A stretch of DNA of 32,235 nucleotides from positions 1 through 32,235 of the forward strand of contig JADGBN010000022.1 of the NCBI GenBank assembly GCA_015231435.1, in the 5' to 3' direction. This document shows, in pieces, positions 1 to 9,330 of this stretch. The DNA is from Gammaproteobacteria bacterium. GTDB lineage: Bacteria; Pseudomonadota; Gammaproteobacteria; Thiohalomonadales; Thiohalomonadaceae. A model generated the notes under the pieces. It did not search any database. It worked only from the letters and a program-made list of their open reading frames with translations, and had not been told where the DNA came from. Numbering within the stretch: the stretch's first letter is position 1; every line of letters begins with the position of its first letter. The position numbers and the translations under genes were made by a program.

Positions 1-387
1 ATCAATAAAGTTGTGTACCCCGTCCCCCACCAGAATCAATGAACCAGCGCTGTGATGGTTGGTATGTAGATGTTGATCTTCATGGGTTGCATGGCAGTGT
101 CGCCACAGCACCAGCTTCTCCAGCAAGAAAAAGAAGATAAGGCCACCTAGGACGGTGATAAATATCGCATGAATATCTGCCGTCTTATCCATCACTGCAT
201 GGGGAAGCAACGAAAGAAATGAGGCACCCAACAGCGTGCCAATGGCAAAGCTGACCAGTTTCGGCGTTATCCAGTCCCGCTGCGTCTCTTTAAGCAGCAA
301 AAAGATCGCTGCTCCCAGTACACTCAATACGCCGCCGATTAGGTTAAATATGACGATCAGTAGCAACAGCGGTATTTCGTCAAGCAT
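1..387 (-). CDS. ZIP-family divalent metal transporter, N-terminal part (truncated by window edge)
   Basis: The first 129 codons of an integral membrane protein are present; the C-terminus lies outside the window. Reading from ATG at 387, the protein starts MLDEIPLLLLIVIFNLIGG and shows three hydrophobic segments (about residues 5-30, 43-60 and 69-85). A histidine-rich stretch follows (WRHCHATHEDQHLHTNHHS, about 90-108). The visible part ends in GDGVHNFID. The HNFID sequence is the metal-binding signature in TM4 of ZIP transporters, and the His-rich loop between TM3 and TM4 is also typical of the family. ZIP proteins import zinc or other divalent metals into the cytoplasm; the substrate cannot be told from this fragment. 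An AGGAG Shine-Dalgarno sits 5-6 bases before the ATG. The gene lies downstream of metZ on the same strand with a 29-base gap, so it may be the last gene of that run. Family assignment is good; a specific name such as zupT is not justified. Confidence 0.85.
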   Translation of the reverse strand, partial: MLDEIPLLLLIVIFNLIGGVLSVLGAAIFLLLKETQRDWITPKLVSFAIGTLLGASFLSLLPHAVMDKTADIHAIFITVLGGLIFFFLLEKLVLWRHCHATHEDQHLHTNHHSAGSLILVGDGVHNFID

Positions 388-416
388 GGTGAACTCCTGA
401 AAAGGGGGAATGCCGA

Positions 417-1592
417 CTAAAAGCGCAGATCATGGATAAGATCCTCAACACTCTCAAGCCCAACAGAGAGGCGCACCAAGCCATCAGCAATACCCGACGC
501 CTGCTTCTGTTGCGGTGTCAGACGGCCATGGGTCGTCGTGGCCGGGTGAGTAATGGTCGATTTGGTGTCACCCAAATTCGCGGTAATCGAGAAGATGCGG
601 GTGTTATCAATCAGCTGCCACGCCGCCTGTTGCCCCCCTTCAACTTCAAACGCGAGCAGCGCCCCAAAACCCTGCTGCTGTTGCCGCGCTAGGGCGTGTT
701 GCGGGTGTGATGCAAGCCCCGGATAGTGCACCCGGTTAACCTCTGGTTGCGCCGTTAACCACTGCGCTATCGCCATGGCCTGTTGACTCTGCTTCTCAAT
801 GCGCAGCTTCAGGGTCTCTAATCCCTTTAAAAAAATCCAGGCATTAAAGGCGCTCATCGTCGGGCCTGCATTACGCAAAAAGGCGTAGATCTTCTCCATC
901 ATCTCACCACCACCGATCACCGCGCCGCCAAGGGCGCGTCCCTGTCCGTCAATAAACTTGGTAGCGGAGTGAATCACTAAATCAGCCCCTAAGTCGAGGG
1001 GGCGCTGTAACACCGGCGTTAGCAGACAGTTATCGACCGCAAGAATCGCCTGATGACGTTTGGCTATCTCTGCCAGCGCTGCTATCGAGACAATCTCCAG
1101 CAACGGATTAGAGGGGGTCTCCAAAAAGAGCAGGCGCGTATTGGGACGCATCGCCGCTTCCCAGGCTGCGGTATCAGCAAGCGGAACAAAGCTAATCTCA
1201 ACCCCAAATTTCTGCAAGAAGTTAGTAAAAAGCAGCGTGGTGGTGCCAAATATCGAACGCGAAGAGATCAGGTGATCCCCCTGCTTTAGCAGCCCCATAC
1301 AGACAGCAAGAATCGCTGCCATGCCGGAGCTGGTTGCCACGCAACGCTCGCCCCCCTCCAGTGCGGCTAGACGCTCCTCGAAGGTGCGCACCGTAGGGTT
1401 GGTAAAGCGCGAATAGATATTACCCGCCTCGCTACCGGCAAAACGGGCGGCTGCCTCTGCAGCTGATTTGAAAGTAAAACTGGAGGTTAAAAAGAGTGCC
1501 TCACTCTGCTCGCCCTCACTGCTACGGTGCTGCCCTGCCCGCACTGCAATAGTCTCCTGCTGATATTGATACCAATCGATTGCATTTGTCAT
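417..1592 (-). CDS. metZ: O-succinylhomoserine sulfhydrylase
   Basis: A PLP enzyme of the Cys/Met metabolism (gamma-family) group that forms homocysteine directly from O-succinylhomoserine and sulfide, in methionine biosynthesis in the cytoplasm. The 391-residue length is normal. SRFTNPTV (about 61-68) and ATSSGMAAI (about 86-94) are the usual cofactor and substrate-binding stretches. The PLP lysine is K212 in HSATKFIDGQGR; the TKFIDGQGR wording is characteristic of MetZ rather than MetB or MetC. The ATG at 1592 lies only 2 bases after the purF stop codon, so the two are almost certainly co-transcribed. purF followed by metZ is a conserved order in Pseudomonas and relatives. An O-acetylhomoserine-using relative is the main alternative. 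Confidence 0.93.
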   Translation of the reverse strand: MTNAIDWYQYQQETIAVRAGQHRSSEGEQSEALFLTSSFTFKSAAEAAARFAGSEAGNIYSRFTNPTVRTFEERLAALEGGERCVATSSGMAAILAVCMGLLKQGDHLISSRSIFGTTTLLFTNFLQKFGVEISFVPLADTAAWEAAMRPNTRLLFLETPSNPLLEIVSIAALAEIAKRHQAILAVDNCLLTPVLQRPLDLGADLVIHSATKFIDGQGRALGGAVIGGGEMMEKIYAFLRNAGPTMSAFNAWIFLKGLETLKLRIEKQSQQAMAIAQWLTAQPEVNRVHYPGLASHPQHALARQQQQGFGALLAFEVEGGQQAAWQLIDNTRIFSITANLGDTKSTITHPATTTHGRLTPQQKQASGIADGLVRLSVGLESVEDLIHDLRF

Positions 1593-1594
1593 GT

Positions 1595-3112
1595 TTAGCG
1601 GTGCTGGTTATAGAGTTCAATAATCGTACGTTCAGCTATCTGCTGTTGCTGTTTGGCATTATCGTTGCGCTGACTCTCGAGTCTCTCCAGATAGTCCGGG
1701 GTAATGTCACCGGTTACATAATCGCCGTTAAAGACCGATGCCTCAAAACCGTTAATATGTGGCACCTTGCGATGTCTGACCACCGCTATCAGATCCGCCA
1801 GACTCTGGAAAAAGAGGTAGTCGGCACCAATCGCCTCGGCAATCTCGATATCGCTGCGGTTATGGGCAATCAGCTCCGAGACCGATGGCATATCGATACC
1901 GTAAACATTGGGATAACGAACCGGCGGCGCCGCTGAGGCAAAATAGACACGACGCGCCCCCGCCTCTCGCGCCATCTGAATAATCTGTTTTGAGGTAGTA
2001 CCGCGAACAATCGAATCATCCACCAGCAGCACATTTTTATCACGAAACTCAAGATCAATGGCATTGAGCTTTTGCCGCACCGATTTTTTACGCTGCTGCT
2101 GTCCCGGCATAATAAAGGTGCGACCGATATAACGGTTTTTAATAAACCCTTCACGGTAGTCAACCCCGATTCGCGTCGCTAACTGCAACGCAGCGGTGCG
2201 ACTGGTATCGGGTATAGGGATCACCACATCAATATCGTGATCGGGCCACGCCTGAATAATCCGCTCGGCAAGGATCTCCCCCATCCGCAACCGCGCCTTA
2301 TAGACCGAGATCCCGTCGATAATCGAGTCGGGACGGGCGAAATAGACATACTCAAAAAGACAGGGCGTACACTGCGGATTTTCCGCGCACTGCTGGCTGT
2401 GCAGATGACCATCGGCATCAATCACCACCGCCTCCCCCGGCGCCACATCACGCACCCGCTCAAAACCGATCACATCCAGCGCCACACTCTCTGAAGCGAC
2501 CATATACTCATCGCCAAGATCGGTCGTGCGTTTACCAATCACCAACGGACGAATACCGTAAGGGTCGCGAAAGGCAATCACCCCGTAACCAATAATTAGC
2601 AGTACCGCCGCATACCCCCCGCGACAACGGTGGTGTACCCGTGATACGGTGGCAAAGATATCGGTTAACTCAAGATTATCGTGACGCAGCCGCTGCAACT
2701 CATTGGCAAAAACATTCAGCAGCACCTCGGAGTCGGAGCTGGTATTAATATGACGCCGATCTTCGGCAAAAAGATCGCGTTTAAGCTGCTCGGCATTGGT
2801 GAGGTTTCCATTATGCGCCAAGGCAATGCCGTAGGGGGAGTTGACATAGAAGGGCTGCGCCTGCGCCGAGGAGGAGCTTCCCGCCGTAGGGTAGCGCACA
2901 TGGCCAATCCCCATATTACCCCGCAGATTAAGCATGTGGTGGGTATCAAAAACATCGCGTACCAGACCGTTATCTTTGCGCAAATAGAGGCTGGTACCAT
3001 CACAGGTCATAATGCCCGCGGCATCCTGCCCCCGGTGTTGCAGCACCGTCAAACCGTCATAGATATCCTGATTGACCGCTTTTTTGCCAACCAAACCGAT
3101 AATTCCACACAT
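1595..3112 (-). CDS. purF: Amidophosphoribosyltransferase
   Basis: This enzyme makes phosphoribosylamine from PRPP and glutamine, the first committed step of de novo purine synthesis. The 505 residues equal the E. coli length. The protein begins MCGIIGLVG, so Cys2 becomes the N-terminal nucleophile of the class II glutaminase domain after Met removal. This supports the ATG at 3112. [17 protein letters not shown] and HNGNLTN belong to the glutaminase domain. The PRPP-binding loop [14 protein letters not shown] (about 360-373) marks the phosphoribosyltransferase domain. [18 protein letters not shown] is also strongly conserved. It lies between cvpA (83-base gap) and metZ (2-base gap), the usual gammaproteobacterial cvpA-purF order. 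Confidence 0.97.
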   Translation of the reverse strand: MCGIIGLVGKKAVNQDIYDGLTVLQHRGQDAAGIMTCDGTSLYLRKDNGLVRDVFDTHHMLNLRGNMGIGHVRYPTAGSSSSAQAQPFYVNSPYGIALAHNGNLTNAEQLKRDLFAEDRRHINTSSDSEVLLNVFANELQRLRHDNLELTDIFATVSRVHHRCRGGYAAVLLIIGYGVIAFRDPYGIRPLVIGKRTTDLGDEYMVASESVALDVIGFERVRDVAPGEAVVIDADGHLHSQQCAENPQCTPCLFEYVYFARPDSIIDGISVYKARLRMGEILAERIIQAWPDHDIDVVIPIPDTSRTAALQLATRIGVDYREGFIKNRYIGRTFIMPGQQQRKKSVRQKLNAIDLEFRDKNVLLVDDSIVRGTTSKQIIQMAREAGARRVYFASAAPPVRYPNVYGIDMPSVSELIAHNRSDIEIAEAIGADYLFFQSLADLIAVVRHRKVPHINGFEASVFNGDYVTGDITPDYLERLESQRNDNAKQQQQIAERTIIELYNQHR

Positions 3113-3195
3113 GGTAACGACTCTCCCGAGGGTCTGAAACGCTGAACAAATTATTGAGTGACTTAATCCTGACTGCAGGCTCGCCGCTATTTTTG

Positions 3196-3693
3196 CTAAT
3201 AGCGAATATTCGCCGCAATATCGTTGGGTAACAGATCGCGAACTAACAGTGAGAGATGCTCAAAATGGGGCAGTAACTGCGACTGGTTCCACCACGGATC
3301 AGCGGGTAGCGGCGTCATCCCCCCGACCATCACCAGCATTAGCACCACCACCACGCCCCGCGCAACACCAAAGAAGATCCCCAGCAGCCTATCCGTACCA
3401 CTCAGACCCGTTTTAACAATCACTTGGCCAATCAAATAGTTAATCATTGAGGCTAAAAACAGCGTGGCAATAAAAAGAAGGACAAAACCTGCCAGCAGAC
3501 GAATAGACGGAACTTCAATGTAACCACTAAGAAACTGCTGCAGGCGTGCCGCATTCGCGAAGGTGATCCCCACCCAGATAGCAAGAATCCAGGCGACCAG
3601 TGACAACGCCTCCTTGGTAAAGCCGCGAATCAGGCTAATAATCACCGAAAGTCCAACGACACCAATAATTGCAAAATCGACCCAATTTAACAT
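3196..3693 (-). CDS. cvpA: CvpA family inner-membrane protein
   Basis: CvpA is a small inner-membrane protein needed for colicin V production in E. coli and linked to envelope homeostasis; its molecular activity is not settled. From ATG at 3693 the product is 165 residues (E. coli is about 162) and starts [17 protein letters not shown]. It has four hydrophobic segments at about 5-22, 27-45, 65-90 and 105-125. The conserved [17 protein letters not shown] stretch joins the first two. The frame is open upstream to an ATG at 3750, but family alignment favours 3693. The first Shine-Dalgarno upstream, AAGGAG at 3714-3719, is too far from 3693 and instead fits a six-codon reading frame overlapping the start (listed separately). 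It lies between dedD and purF, the conserved order. Confidence 0.92.
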   Translation of the reverse strand: MLNWVDFAIIGVVGLSVIISLIRGFTKEALSLVAWILAIWVGITFANAARLQQFLSGYIEVPSIRLLAGFVLLFIATLFLASMINYLIGQVIVKTGLSGTDRLLGIFFGVARGVVVVLMLVMVGGMTPLPADPWWNQSQLLPHFEHLSLLVRDLLPNDIAANIRY

Positions 3694-3707
3694 CTTATTT
3701 TCACCAT
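3687..3707 (-). promoter_or_regulatory. Candidate six-codon leader cistron overlapping the cvpA start
   Basis: Reading on the minus strand from ATG at 3707, the codons encode Met-Val-Lys-Ile-Arg-Cys and then a TAA stop at 3689-3687. This stop overlaps the first codons of cvpA (ATG at 3693-3691). A strong AAGGAG at 3714-3719 stands 6 bases before this ATG, while cvpA itself has only a weak GGTGA before its start. The geometry would allow translational coupling, with ribosomes terminating on the minicistron and restarting at cvpA. This is inference from spacing alone; a fortuitous ATG is the alternative. Confidence 0.35.
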
Positions 3708-3764
3708 TTTTTACTCCTTTATCACGCGCCAACGCAAGGTGACTAAACAACCGCCAGCGATCGG

Positions 3765-4481
3765 CTAGGGAAAGGTGAGCACCTGGCTATTCGTCACCCC
3801 TGCCCGACTCTGTAACTGCTGCTGCAGTTTTACCGCCTCTTCGCGGCTGCTGACCGGCCCAACGCGAACCCGAAACATCTGATTGGCCATGCTGGAAAAC
3901 TCTTCGATAAAGGGATCAAAACCCGCCTGTTTCAGTCTGTCACGCTCTTTATGGGCGTTGGTTGAGTTAGCAAGACTGACAATTTGCACCACAAAACCGG
4001 CACCCTTCGGCGGCGCGGGCACCGCAACCGCATCCTCACTCTCACGCACGTTGGGGGCAACAGTCGCTGCAGGCGCTTCAACTTTAGCCTCAAGTCTACT
4101 CTCGCTCTTAATCGTTTTAGCCGTATCGGCAACCGTTTTAGCCGCCGGTTTAACGGTAACCGCTGGTGGTGCCTTTGCTGCTGTTGCTGTTGCTGGTGGT
4201 GGCGGCACGACAATCTCGGGCGCCTCCTCGGCGACCACCGCTGCAGGTGTCACCTCGGCGGGAGGGGCGACCTCCGCCACAGATTGCGCTGGAAGCGGCA
4301 ACTCAAGCGGCTGAAACTCATATTGCGGACGCGGCGGCTGCTTAACCTCTCCCTGAACGAAGGAGTCCGCAACCTCGGCATCATCCGCTTCACCACCATC
4401 AAAGATCATCGGGACAAATATGACCGCTAACGACAGCAGTACCACCGCACCCACCAAACGCTGTTTAAGCTCTTGATTCAT
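3765..4481 (-). CDS. dedD: DedD-like SPOR-domain cell-division protein
   Basis: DedD is a bitopic inner-membrane protein whose C-terminal SPOR domain binds denuded septal peptidoglycan and helps constriction. The 238-residue product starts MNQELKQRLVGAVVLLSLAV, the typical DedD opening: a short cytoplasmic tail, then one TM segment (about 8-26). A long Pro/Ala/Val-rich linker (about 45-155) follows, consistent with a periplasmic tether. The SPOR domain is at about 161-238 (FVVQIVSLANSTNAHKERDRLKQAGFDPF... FRVRVGPV...). The start overlaps the 3' end of folC by 17 bases, indicating co-transcription and perhaps coupled translation. folC-dedD-cvpA-purF is the standard order in many gammaproteobacteria. 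Confidence 0.9.
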   Translation of the reverse strand: MNQELKQRLVGAVVLLSLAVIFVPMIFDGGEADDAEVADSFVQGEVKQPPRPQYEFQPLELPLPAQSVAEVAPPAEVTPAAVVAEEAPEIVVPPPPATATAAKAPPAVTVKPAAKTVADTAKTIKSESRLEAKVEAPAATVAPNVRESEDAVAVPAPPKGAGFVVQIVSLANSTNAHKERDRLKQAGFDPFIEEFSSMANQMFRVRVGPVSSREEAVKLQQQLQSRAGVTNSQVLTFP

Positions 4482-5751
4482 AAAATAACTCCATCACCGC
4501 AGCTACTAATTGAAAGGTTCCAAAGACGATCAGCTGATCATCCTCAGTTAAATTTTCCAGCAGCGCTGGCAACAACTGCGACAACGGCTCGCTTGCTGCC
4601 CTCACCTGATGCCCGCCTGAGGTCGTCACCACCTCTGCCAACAGCGTCGCCGCCAAACCGCGCTCACCCTGGGTACTGACCACCCGCCAAGCATCAAACA
4701 ACGATACCAGTGGTGCCACCACGCCCGCACTATCTTTATCCTGCAGCAGCGCAAAGAGTGCCACCCGTTGACCACGACAGGGCAGACGCTGCAAATTTTC
4801 CGCCAGACTCCGCGCTGCCTGGGGGTTATGGGCGACATCAACAATCACTGCCGGCTGCTGTTTTAGCCAGGTAAAACGCCCCGGCAACTGCATCTGTTGT
4901 AATCCTGCCGCCCAATTCGCCGTTGTTGTTGGCAGACGCTGCCGTAATAACAGCAGCACCATAAACACCCCAGCACTATTGGCGAGCTGCCAGCTCCCAG
5001 TCAACGCCGGCCACGGCAGCTGGTAACGCGCTCCCTGATGGCTAAACCACCAGCCCTCCCCCGTTTCACTCACGCCATAATCATAATCATCGGGCATGGT
5101 GTGCAACTGGCAACCAGTGGCCGCTGCAAAATCAGCAATCGACTGTGGCGGCTGGAGATCACTGCAAACTGCATAACCGCCCGGACGCATAATGCCCGCC
5201 TTCTCGCGTCCTATTGTCTCACGATCACTACCTAGCCATGCAACATGATCAATATCTATTGCGGTAATTAACGCCACATCGGCAGTCACGATATTTACCG
5301 CATCAAGACGCCCCCCCAGCCCGACCTCTAACAGCCAGATCGGTAACGGCTGCAGCGCAAAAAGATAGAGTGCCGCCAACGTTCCCCATTCAAAATAGGT
5401 GAGTGAAATCTCCCCGCGTACTGCCTCAATGGCAGTAAAAGCGGTACAGAGTTGAGCATCACTCACCTCTTTGGCGTTAATACGAATACGTTCGTTATAA
5501 CGCAACAGATGGGGGGAGGTATAACTGCCGACCGCATAGCCTGCAGCCATTAACGTGGCTTCCAGGAGCGCCAGCGAAGAGCCTTTGCCATTGGTACCCG
5601 CAATCGTAACCACCACCGGCGATTGCTGCGGTAATATTGACTGCTGCAGGCGTTGATAAACAGTGGCTACCCGCGCCAACCCAAGGTCTATTGCGCTGGG
5701 GTGACACTGCTCCTGAAACGCCAGCCACTCCGTCAGGGATCGCTGCCGCAT
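4465..5751 (-). CDS. folC: Bifunctional dihydrofolate synthase / folylpolyglutamate synthase
   Basis: FolC adds glutamate to dihydropteroate and then extends the polyglutamate tail of folates; it is a Mur-ligase-like ATP-dependent enzyme of the cytoplasm. The ATP-binding P-loop is in TIAGTNGKGSSLALLEA (about 46-62). SYTSPHLLRYNERIRIN follows, the FolC-typical substrate loop, then WLLEVGLGGRLDAVNIV. VDVAHNPQAA (about 305-314) marks the C-terminal Mur-ligase-like domain. I start at ATG 5751 (428 residues); an in-frame TTG at 5757 would add two residues. The accD stop lies about 50 bases upstream; dedD overlaps the 3' end. Confidence 0.95.
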   Translation of the reverse strand: MRQRSLTEWLAFQEQCHPSAIDLGLARVATVYQRLQQSILPQQSPVVVTIAGTNGKGSSLALLEATLMAAGYAVGSYTSPHLLRYNERIRINAKEVSDAQLCTAFTAIEAVRGEISLTYFEWGTLAALYLFALQPLPIWLLEVGLGGRLDAVNIVTADVALITAIDIDHVAWLGSDRETIGREKAGIMRPGGYAVCSDLQPPQSIADFAAATGCQLHTMPDDYDYGVSETGEGWWFSHQGARYQLPWPALTGSWQLANSAGVFMVLLLLRQRLPTTTANWAAGLQQMQLPGRFTWLKQQPAVIVDVAHNPQAARSLAENLQRLPCRGQRVALFALLQDKDSAGVVAPLVSLFDAWRVVSTQGERGLAATLLAEVVTTSGGHQVRAASEPLSQLLPALLENLTEDDQLIVFGTFQLVAAVMELFYESRA

Positions 5752-5803
5752 CGCCAAAGCTGCGCTATCAGTGAAGGGGGGGTTGTTTAGCGTGACAAAA
5801 ACC

Positions 5804-6667
5804 CTATGCCGGCTGCGGTTGATGCATCAGGGTAGTGACCAGCGTGGCGATGCGCTCGCGCATCTCGCGCCGCTCAATAATCATGTCAATAGCGCCACGA
5901 TCCAGCAAAAACTCACTACGCTGAAAACCCTCAGGCAGCGTCTCGCGTACCGTCTGTTCAATCACCCGTGGCCCGGCAAAACCGATTAATGCATTCGGTT
6001 CAGCGATATTAATATCACCAAGCATCGCCAGACTTGCCGAAACACCGCCCATGGTCGGATCGGTCAGCACAGAAATATAGGGTATTGATGCCTCACGCAT
6101 ATTGGCGATGACCGCTGAGGTTTTTGCCATCTGCATTAATGAGAAGAGCGCCTCCTGCATGCGCGCACCACCACTGGCAGAGAAACAGACAAAGGGGATG
6201 TGATGCATAATCGCGTAGGTTGCGGCACGAACAAAACGCTCGCCGACCACCGCGCCCATTGATCCCCCCATAAAACCAAACTCAAAGGCGGCGGCAACGA
6301 TGGGAACCTGCATCACCGCGCCGGCCTGAACCACCAGTGCATCCTTCTCGCTGGTGCTCTTCTGTGCGGCCTGAATGCGATCGCGATAGCGTTTGGTATC
6401 CTTAAACTTGAGCTCATCAATCGGTTCAAGCTCTTCACCAATCTCAACGCGACCTTCGCTATCAAGAAAATGGTTCAGACGCTGCCTGGCGCCTATACGC
6501 ATATGAAAATTACACTTCGGACAGACCTCAATATTACGTTCCAGCTCCGCACGATAGAGAACCGCACTACACCCCAGACACTTCGCCCAGAGCCCCTCTG
6601 GGACATTTTTTTTTGCATTGCCATCAGTACGAATCTGACGCGGTAGAAATTTATCTAACCAGTTCAT
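5804..6667 (-). CDS. accD: Acetyl-CoA carboxylase carboxyltransferase subunit beta
   Basis: The beta subunit of the carboxyltransferase that, with AccA, moves the carboxyl group from biotin to acetyl-CoA to give malonyl-CoA for fatty-acid synthesis. The N-terminal four-cysteine zinc finger is present as C30, C33, C49 and C52. The crotonase-like core includes [23 protein letters not shown] and [18 protein letters not shown], the oxyanion and CoA-binding parts. At 287 residues it is close to the usual length. The ATG overlaps the trpA stop by 4 bases (ATGA), so translation is likely coupled. A run of nine A residues (plus-strand T run at 6606-6614) lies in codons 18-21, see findings. Confidence 0.96.
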   Translation of the reverse strand: MNWLDKFLPRQIRTDGNAKKNVPEGLWAKCLGCSAVLYRAELERNIEVCPKCNFHMRIGARQRLNHFLDSEGRVEIGEELEPIDELKFKDTKRYRDRIQAAQKSTSEKDALVVQAGAVMQVPIVAAAFEFGFMGGSMGAVVGERFVRAATYAIMHHIPFVCFSASGGARMQEALFSLMQMAKTSAVIANMREASIPYISVLTDPTMGGVSASLAMLGDINIAEPNALIGFAGPRVIEQTVRETLPEGFQRSEFLLDRGAIDMIIERREMRERIATLVTTLMHQPQPA

Positions 6668-7482
6668 AATTGACCATCCATCGCCGCACGCAGCTCACGA
6701 ATAAAACTCTGAGCCAGTGCCAGCAAACTCTCCTCTGTCGCACTGCTCTCCCATCCCTGCATCAGTTTTTCAACCAACGCAGAGCCCACGACAACCGCAT
6801 CAGCAAACGCCGCCATCGCCGCTGCCGTCGTGCCGCTCTTAATGCCAAAACCAACTCCCAAAGGGAGCGTGGTCTGCTGCCGCAAGCCAGTTATCGCCGC
6901 TTCTACCGCAGCAAAATCGAGACCGCCAGCGCCAGTTATCCCTTTCATTGAGACATAGTAGATAAAGCCGGAGGCAACCGCTGCGATCTTTGCAATACGC
7001 GCCGGATTGGTCGTTGGCGCAATCAGATAGATAGTATCAATGGCGTAGGGTTGGAGCGCATCCAGCAGCGGCACACCCTCCTCCGGCGGCAGATCAACAG
7101 TTATCACCCCATCAACTCCCGCCGCTGCCGCAGCGGCAGCAAAGCGCTCATAACCCATCACCTCAATCGGATTTAGGTAGCCCATCAGAATCACCGGCGT
7201 GGTCGCATCCTGCTGGCGAAATTGCTGCACCATCGACAGCACATCATCCAGCGTCACATGAAACTCCAGTGCCAGTTCGTTGGCACGCTGAATCACCGGG
7301 CCATCCGCCATCGGATCGGAGAAGGGAACGCCTAACTCCAGCAGGTTAGCCCCCGCCGCCACCATACCGTGCATCAGGGCAACCGTATGATCGGGATGGG
7401 GGTGGCCTGCGGTCATAAAGGGGATTAATGCGGTCGTTCCAGACACTTGCAGACGGGAAAAAGTGGCAGCAATACGGCTCAT
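6664..7482 (-). CDS. trpA: Tryptophan synthase alpha subunit
   Basis: TrpA cleaves indole-3-glycerol phosphate to indole and glyceraldehyde 3-phosphate; indole is channelled to TrpB. The product is 272 residues, the usual size for this TIM barrel. [14 protein letters not shown] opens the barrel. The catalytic Glu lies in [21 protein letters not shown] (about residues 47-67) with the catalytic Asp in the DPMADG stretch. [18 protein letters not shown] and GVGFGIKSG form the phosphate and substrate loops. The start overlaps the trpB stop in an ATGA, and the stop overlaps accD's start the same way. Confidence 0.96.
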   Translation of the reverse strand: MSRIAATFSRLQVSGTTALIPFMTAGHPHPDHTVALMHGMVAAGANLLELGVPFSDPMADGPVIQRANELALEFHVTLDDVLSMVQQFRQQDATTPVILMGYLNPIEVMGYERFAAAAAAAGVDGVITVDLPPEEGVPLLDALQPYAIDTIYLIAPTTNPARIAKIAAVASGFIYYVSMKGITGAGGLDFAAVEAAITGLRQQTTLPLGVGFGIKSGTTAAAMAAFADAVVVGSALVEKLMQGWESSATEESLLALAQSFIRELRAAMDGQL

Positions 7483-8693
7483 ACGGTGATCCCCTCAATG
7501 TTAGCCACGGTGTGAATATCCTTGTCACCACGCCCGGAGAGATTAACTATCACACTCGTCTCAGGGGGCATACGCGCCGCCAACTGATGGGTGTAAGCGA
7601 GTGCATGACTCGACTCCAGTGCAGGTATTATCCCTTCGGTACGGGTTAAATGGTGAAAAGCGGCTAAGGCCTCATTATCGGTGATCGCCACATAGTTCGC
7701 ACGCCCGCAATCCTTAAGCCAGGCGTGTTCCGGGCCAACGCCCGGGTAGTCAAGTCCGGCTGAGATCGAGTGGGTTGCGATGATCTGGCCATGATCATCC
7801 TCCATCAAATAGGTGCGGTTACCGTGCAATACACCGGGGCGACCGGCGCAGAGTGGCGCGGCATGACGCCCGCTCTCCAGACCATCACCCGCCGCCTCAA
7901 CGCCGTAAATCGCCACCTCGCGATCTTCAAGAAAGGGGTAAAAAAGCCCCATGGCGTTTGAACCGCCGCCGACACAGGCGACCAGCGCATCGGGGAGTTT
8001 TCCTGTTTGTGCGACAATCTGCTGGCGCGCTTCACGTCCGATCACCGCCTGAAAATCACGCACCATCGCCGGATAGGGGTGGGGACCGGCAACCGTTCCA
8101 ATAATATAAAAGGTGGTATCGATATTGGTCACCCAGTCACGCATCGCCTCATTCAGGGCATCCTTCAAGGTTTTTGAACCAGACTGTACCGCAACCACCT
8201 GCGCCCCTAACAGACGCATACGGTAAACATTGCTCTTTTGCCGTTCAATATCCTCGGCACCCATGTAGATCACACACTCAAAACCGAGGCGGGCAGCAAC
8301 CGTTGCCGTAGCCACACCATGCTGACCGGCACCGGTTTCGGCGATAATCCGGCGCTTGCCAAGCCGCTTTGCCAGCAGTGCCTGACCGATGGTGTTATTG
8401 ACCTTATGAGCCCCCGTGTGGTTTAAATCTTCACGTTTCAGATAGATTTTCGCGCCACCCAACTCATGACTCCAGCGCTCAGCGTAATAGAGTGGTGAAG
8501 GGCGCCCGACATAGTGGTGCAGATCGTTATCCAGCTCGGCAAGAAAAAGCGGATCTTTAAGATAGTGCTGATAGGCCTGATTAAGCTCTTCCAAGGCACC
8601 CATTAATGTTTCGGCGACGAAAAGTCCACCATAGGGACCAAAGTGGCCGGCGGCATCGGGCAGTTGGTGGAAATTGACGGCGTTATCACTCAT
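7479..8693 (-). CDS. trpB: Tryptophan synthase beta subunit
   Basis: TrpB is the PLP enzyme that condenses indole with serine to tryptophan. It shows the standard beginning [21 protein letters not shown] and the PLP lysine in [21 protein letters not shown] (about residue 97 from this start). The phosphate-binding glycine loop is [10 protein letters not shown], and GPEHAWLKD follows. I start at ATG 8693 (404 residues), which overlaps the trpF stop in ATGAGTGA and matches the family N-terminus (MSDN...). Another ATG at 8702 would add three residues, and neither has a well-spaced Shine-Dalgarno. It is the TrpB1 type that pairs with TrpA. Confidence 0.96.
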   Translation of the reverse strand: MSDNAVNFHQLPDAAGHFGPYGGLFVAETLMGALEELNQAYQHYLKDPLFLAELDNDLHHYVGRPSPLYYAERWSHELGGAKIYLKREDLNHTGAHKVNNTIGQALLAKRLGKRRIIAETGAGQHGVATATVAARLGFECVIYMGAEDIERQKSNVYRMRLLGAQVVAVQSGSKTLKDALNEAMRDWVTNIDTTFYIIGTVAGPHPYPAMVRDFQAVIGREARQQIVAQTGKLPDALVACVGGGSNAMGLFYPFLEDREVAIYGVEAAGDGLESGRHAAPLCAGRPGVLHGNRTYLMEDDHGQIIATHSISAGLDYPGVGPEHAWLKDCGRANYVAITDNEALAAFHHLTRTEGIIPALESSHALAYTHQLAARMPPETSVIVNLSGRGDKDIHTVANIEGITV

Positions 8694-9330
8694 GCTTGGC
8701 ATCGGCCTCTCTGACCTGTTGGCTAAATTGCGCTATTCTATCAAAATCTTTAATCCCCTTGGCAGACTCTACACCACTGCTGACATCTACCCCATAGGGA
8801 CGCAGTTGCAATATCGCCCCTGCCACACTCTCTGGTCGCAATCCGCCAGCAAGAATAATCGACTTACGCAGCGCTGGCGGAATCAGCTGCCAGTCAAAGG
8901 CCTGACCGGTCCCTCCGGCACTCCCCGACTCTAGGGTATCAAGAAGAATCGCCTGGGCACGGCAAGCATCCTGACAATAGGGCGCCGCCTCTGCAACAAT
9001 ATCAACCCCTGCCGCCACCCGTAACGCCTTCAGGTAGGGACGTGAAAAACTGGCACAAAACTGCGGCGACTCGCTACCATGAAACTGCAGCAGATCTATC
9101 GCTACTGAGGCCAGTACCGCCGCCACCTCATTGGGTGTGGGATTAACAAAAAGGGCGACGGTAGTGACAAAAGGGGGAAGCGCAGCCACAATTTCTGCGG
9201 CCTGAGAGATAGTCACCGCCCGTGGTGATGGCGGATAGAAGACCAGACCAATCGCATCCGCCCCCGCCTGCGCAGCCGCCTGCGCATCCTCACAACGGGT
9301 GATGCCACAAATTTTAAGGCGAGTTCGCAT
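8686..9330 (-). CDS. trpF: Phosphoribosylanthranilate isomerase
   Basis: TrpF performs the Amadori rearrangement of phosphoribosylanthranilate to CdRP in tryptophan synthesis. The 214-residue barrel shows the catalytic cysteine in [12 protein letters not shown] near the N-terminus. Other family stretches are [25 protein letters not shown] and the phosphate-binding [11 protein letters not shown] with VDVSSGVES near the C-terminus. [19 protein letters not shown] carries the catalytic aspartate region. Its start lies 17 bases inside the 3' end of truA and its stop overlaps trpB, so truA-trpF-trpB-trpA-accD is tightly packed. Other trp genes (E, D, C) are not in the window. Confidence 0.95.
   Translation of the reverse strand: MRTRLKICGITRCEDAQAAAQAGADAIGLVFYPPSPRAVTISQAAEIVAALPPFVTTVALFVNPTPNEVAAVLASVAIDLLQFHGSESPQFCASFSRPYLKALRVAAGVDIVAEAAPYCQDACRAQAILLDTLESGSAGGTGQAFDWQLIPPALRKSIILAGGLRPESVAGAILQLRPYGVDVSSGVESAKGIKDFDRIAQFSQQVREADAKHE

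Noticed and set aside
3883-4314. Open frames antisense to dedD
   Set aside because: They reflect the Pro/Ala/Val-rich linker of DedD read on the other strand; no start signals or family features.
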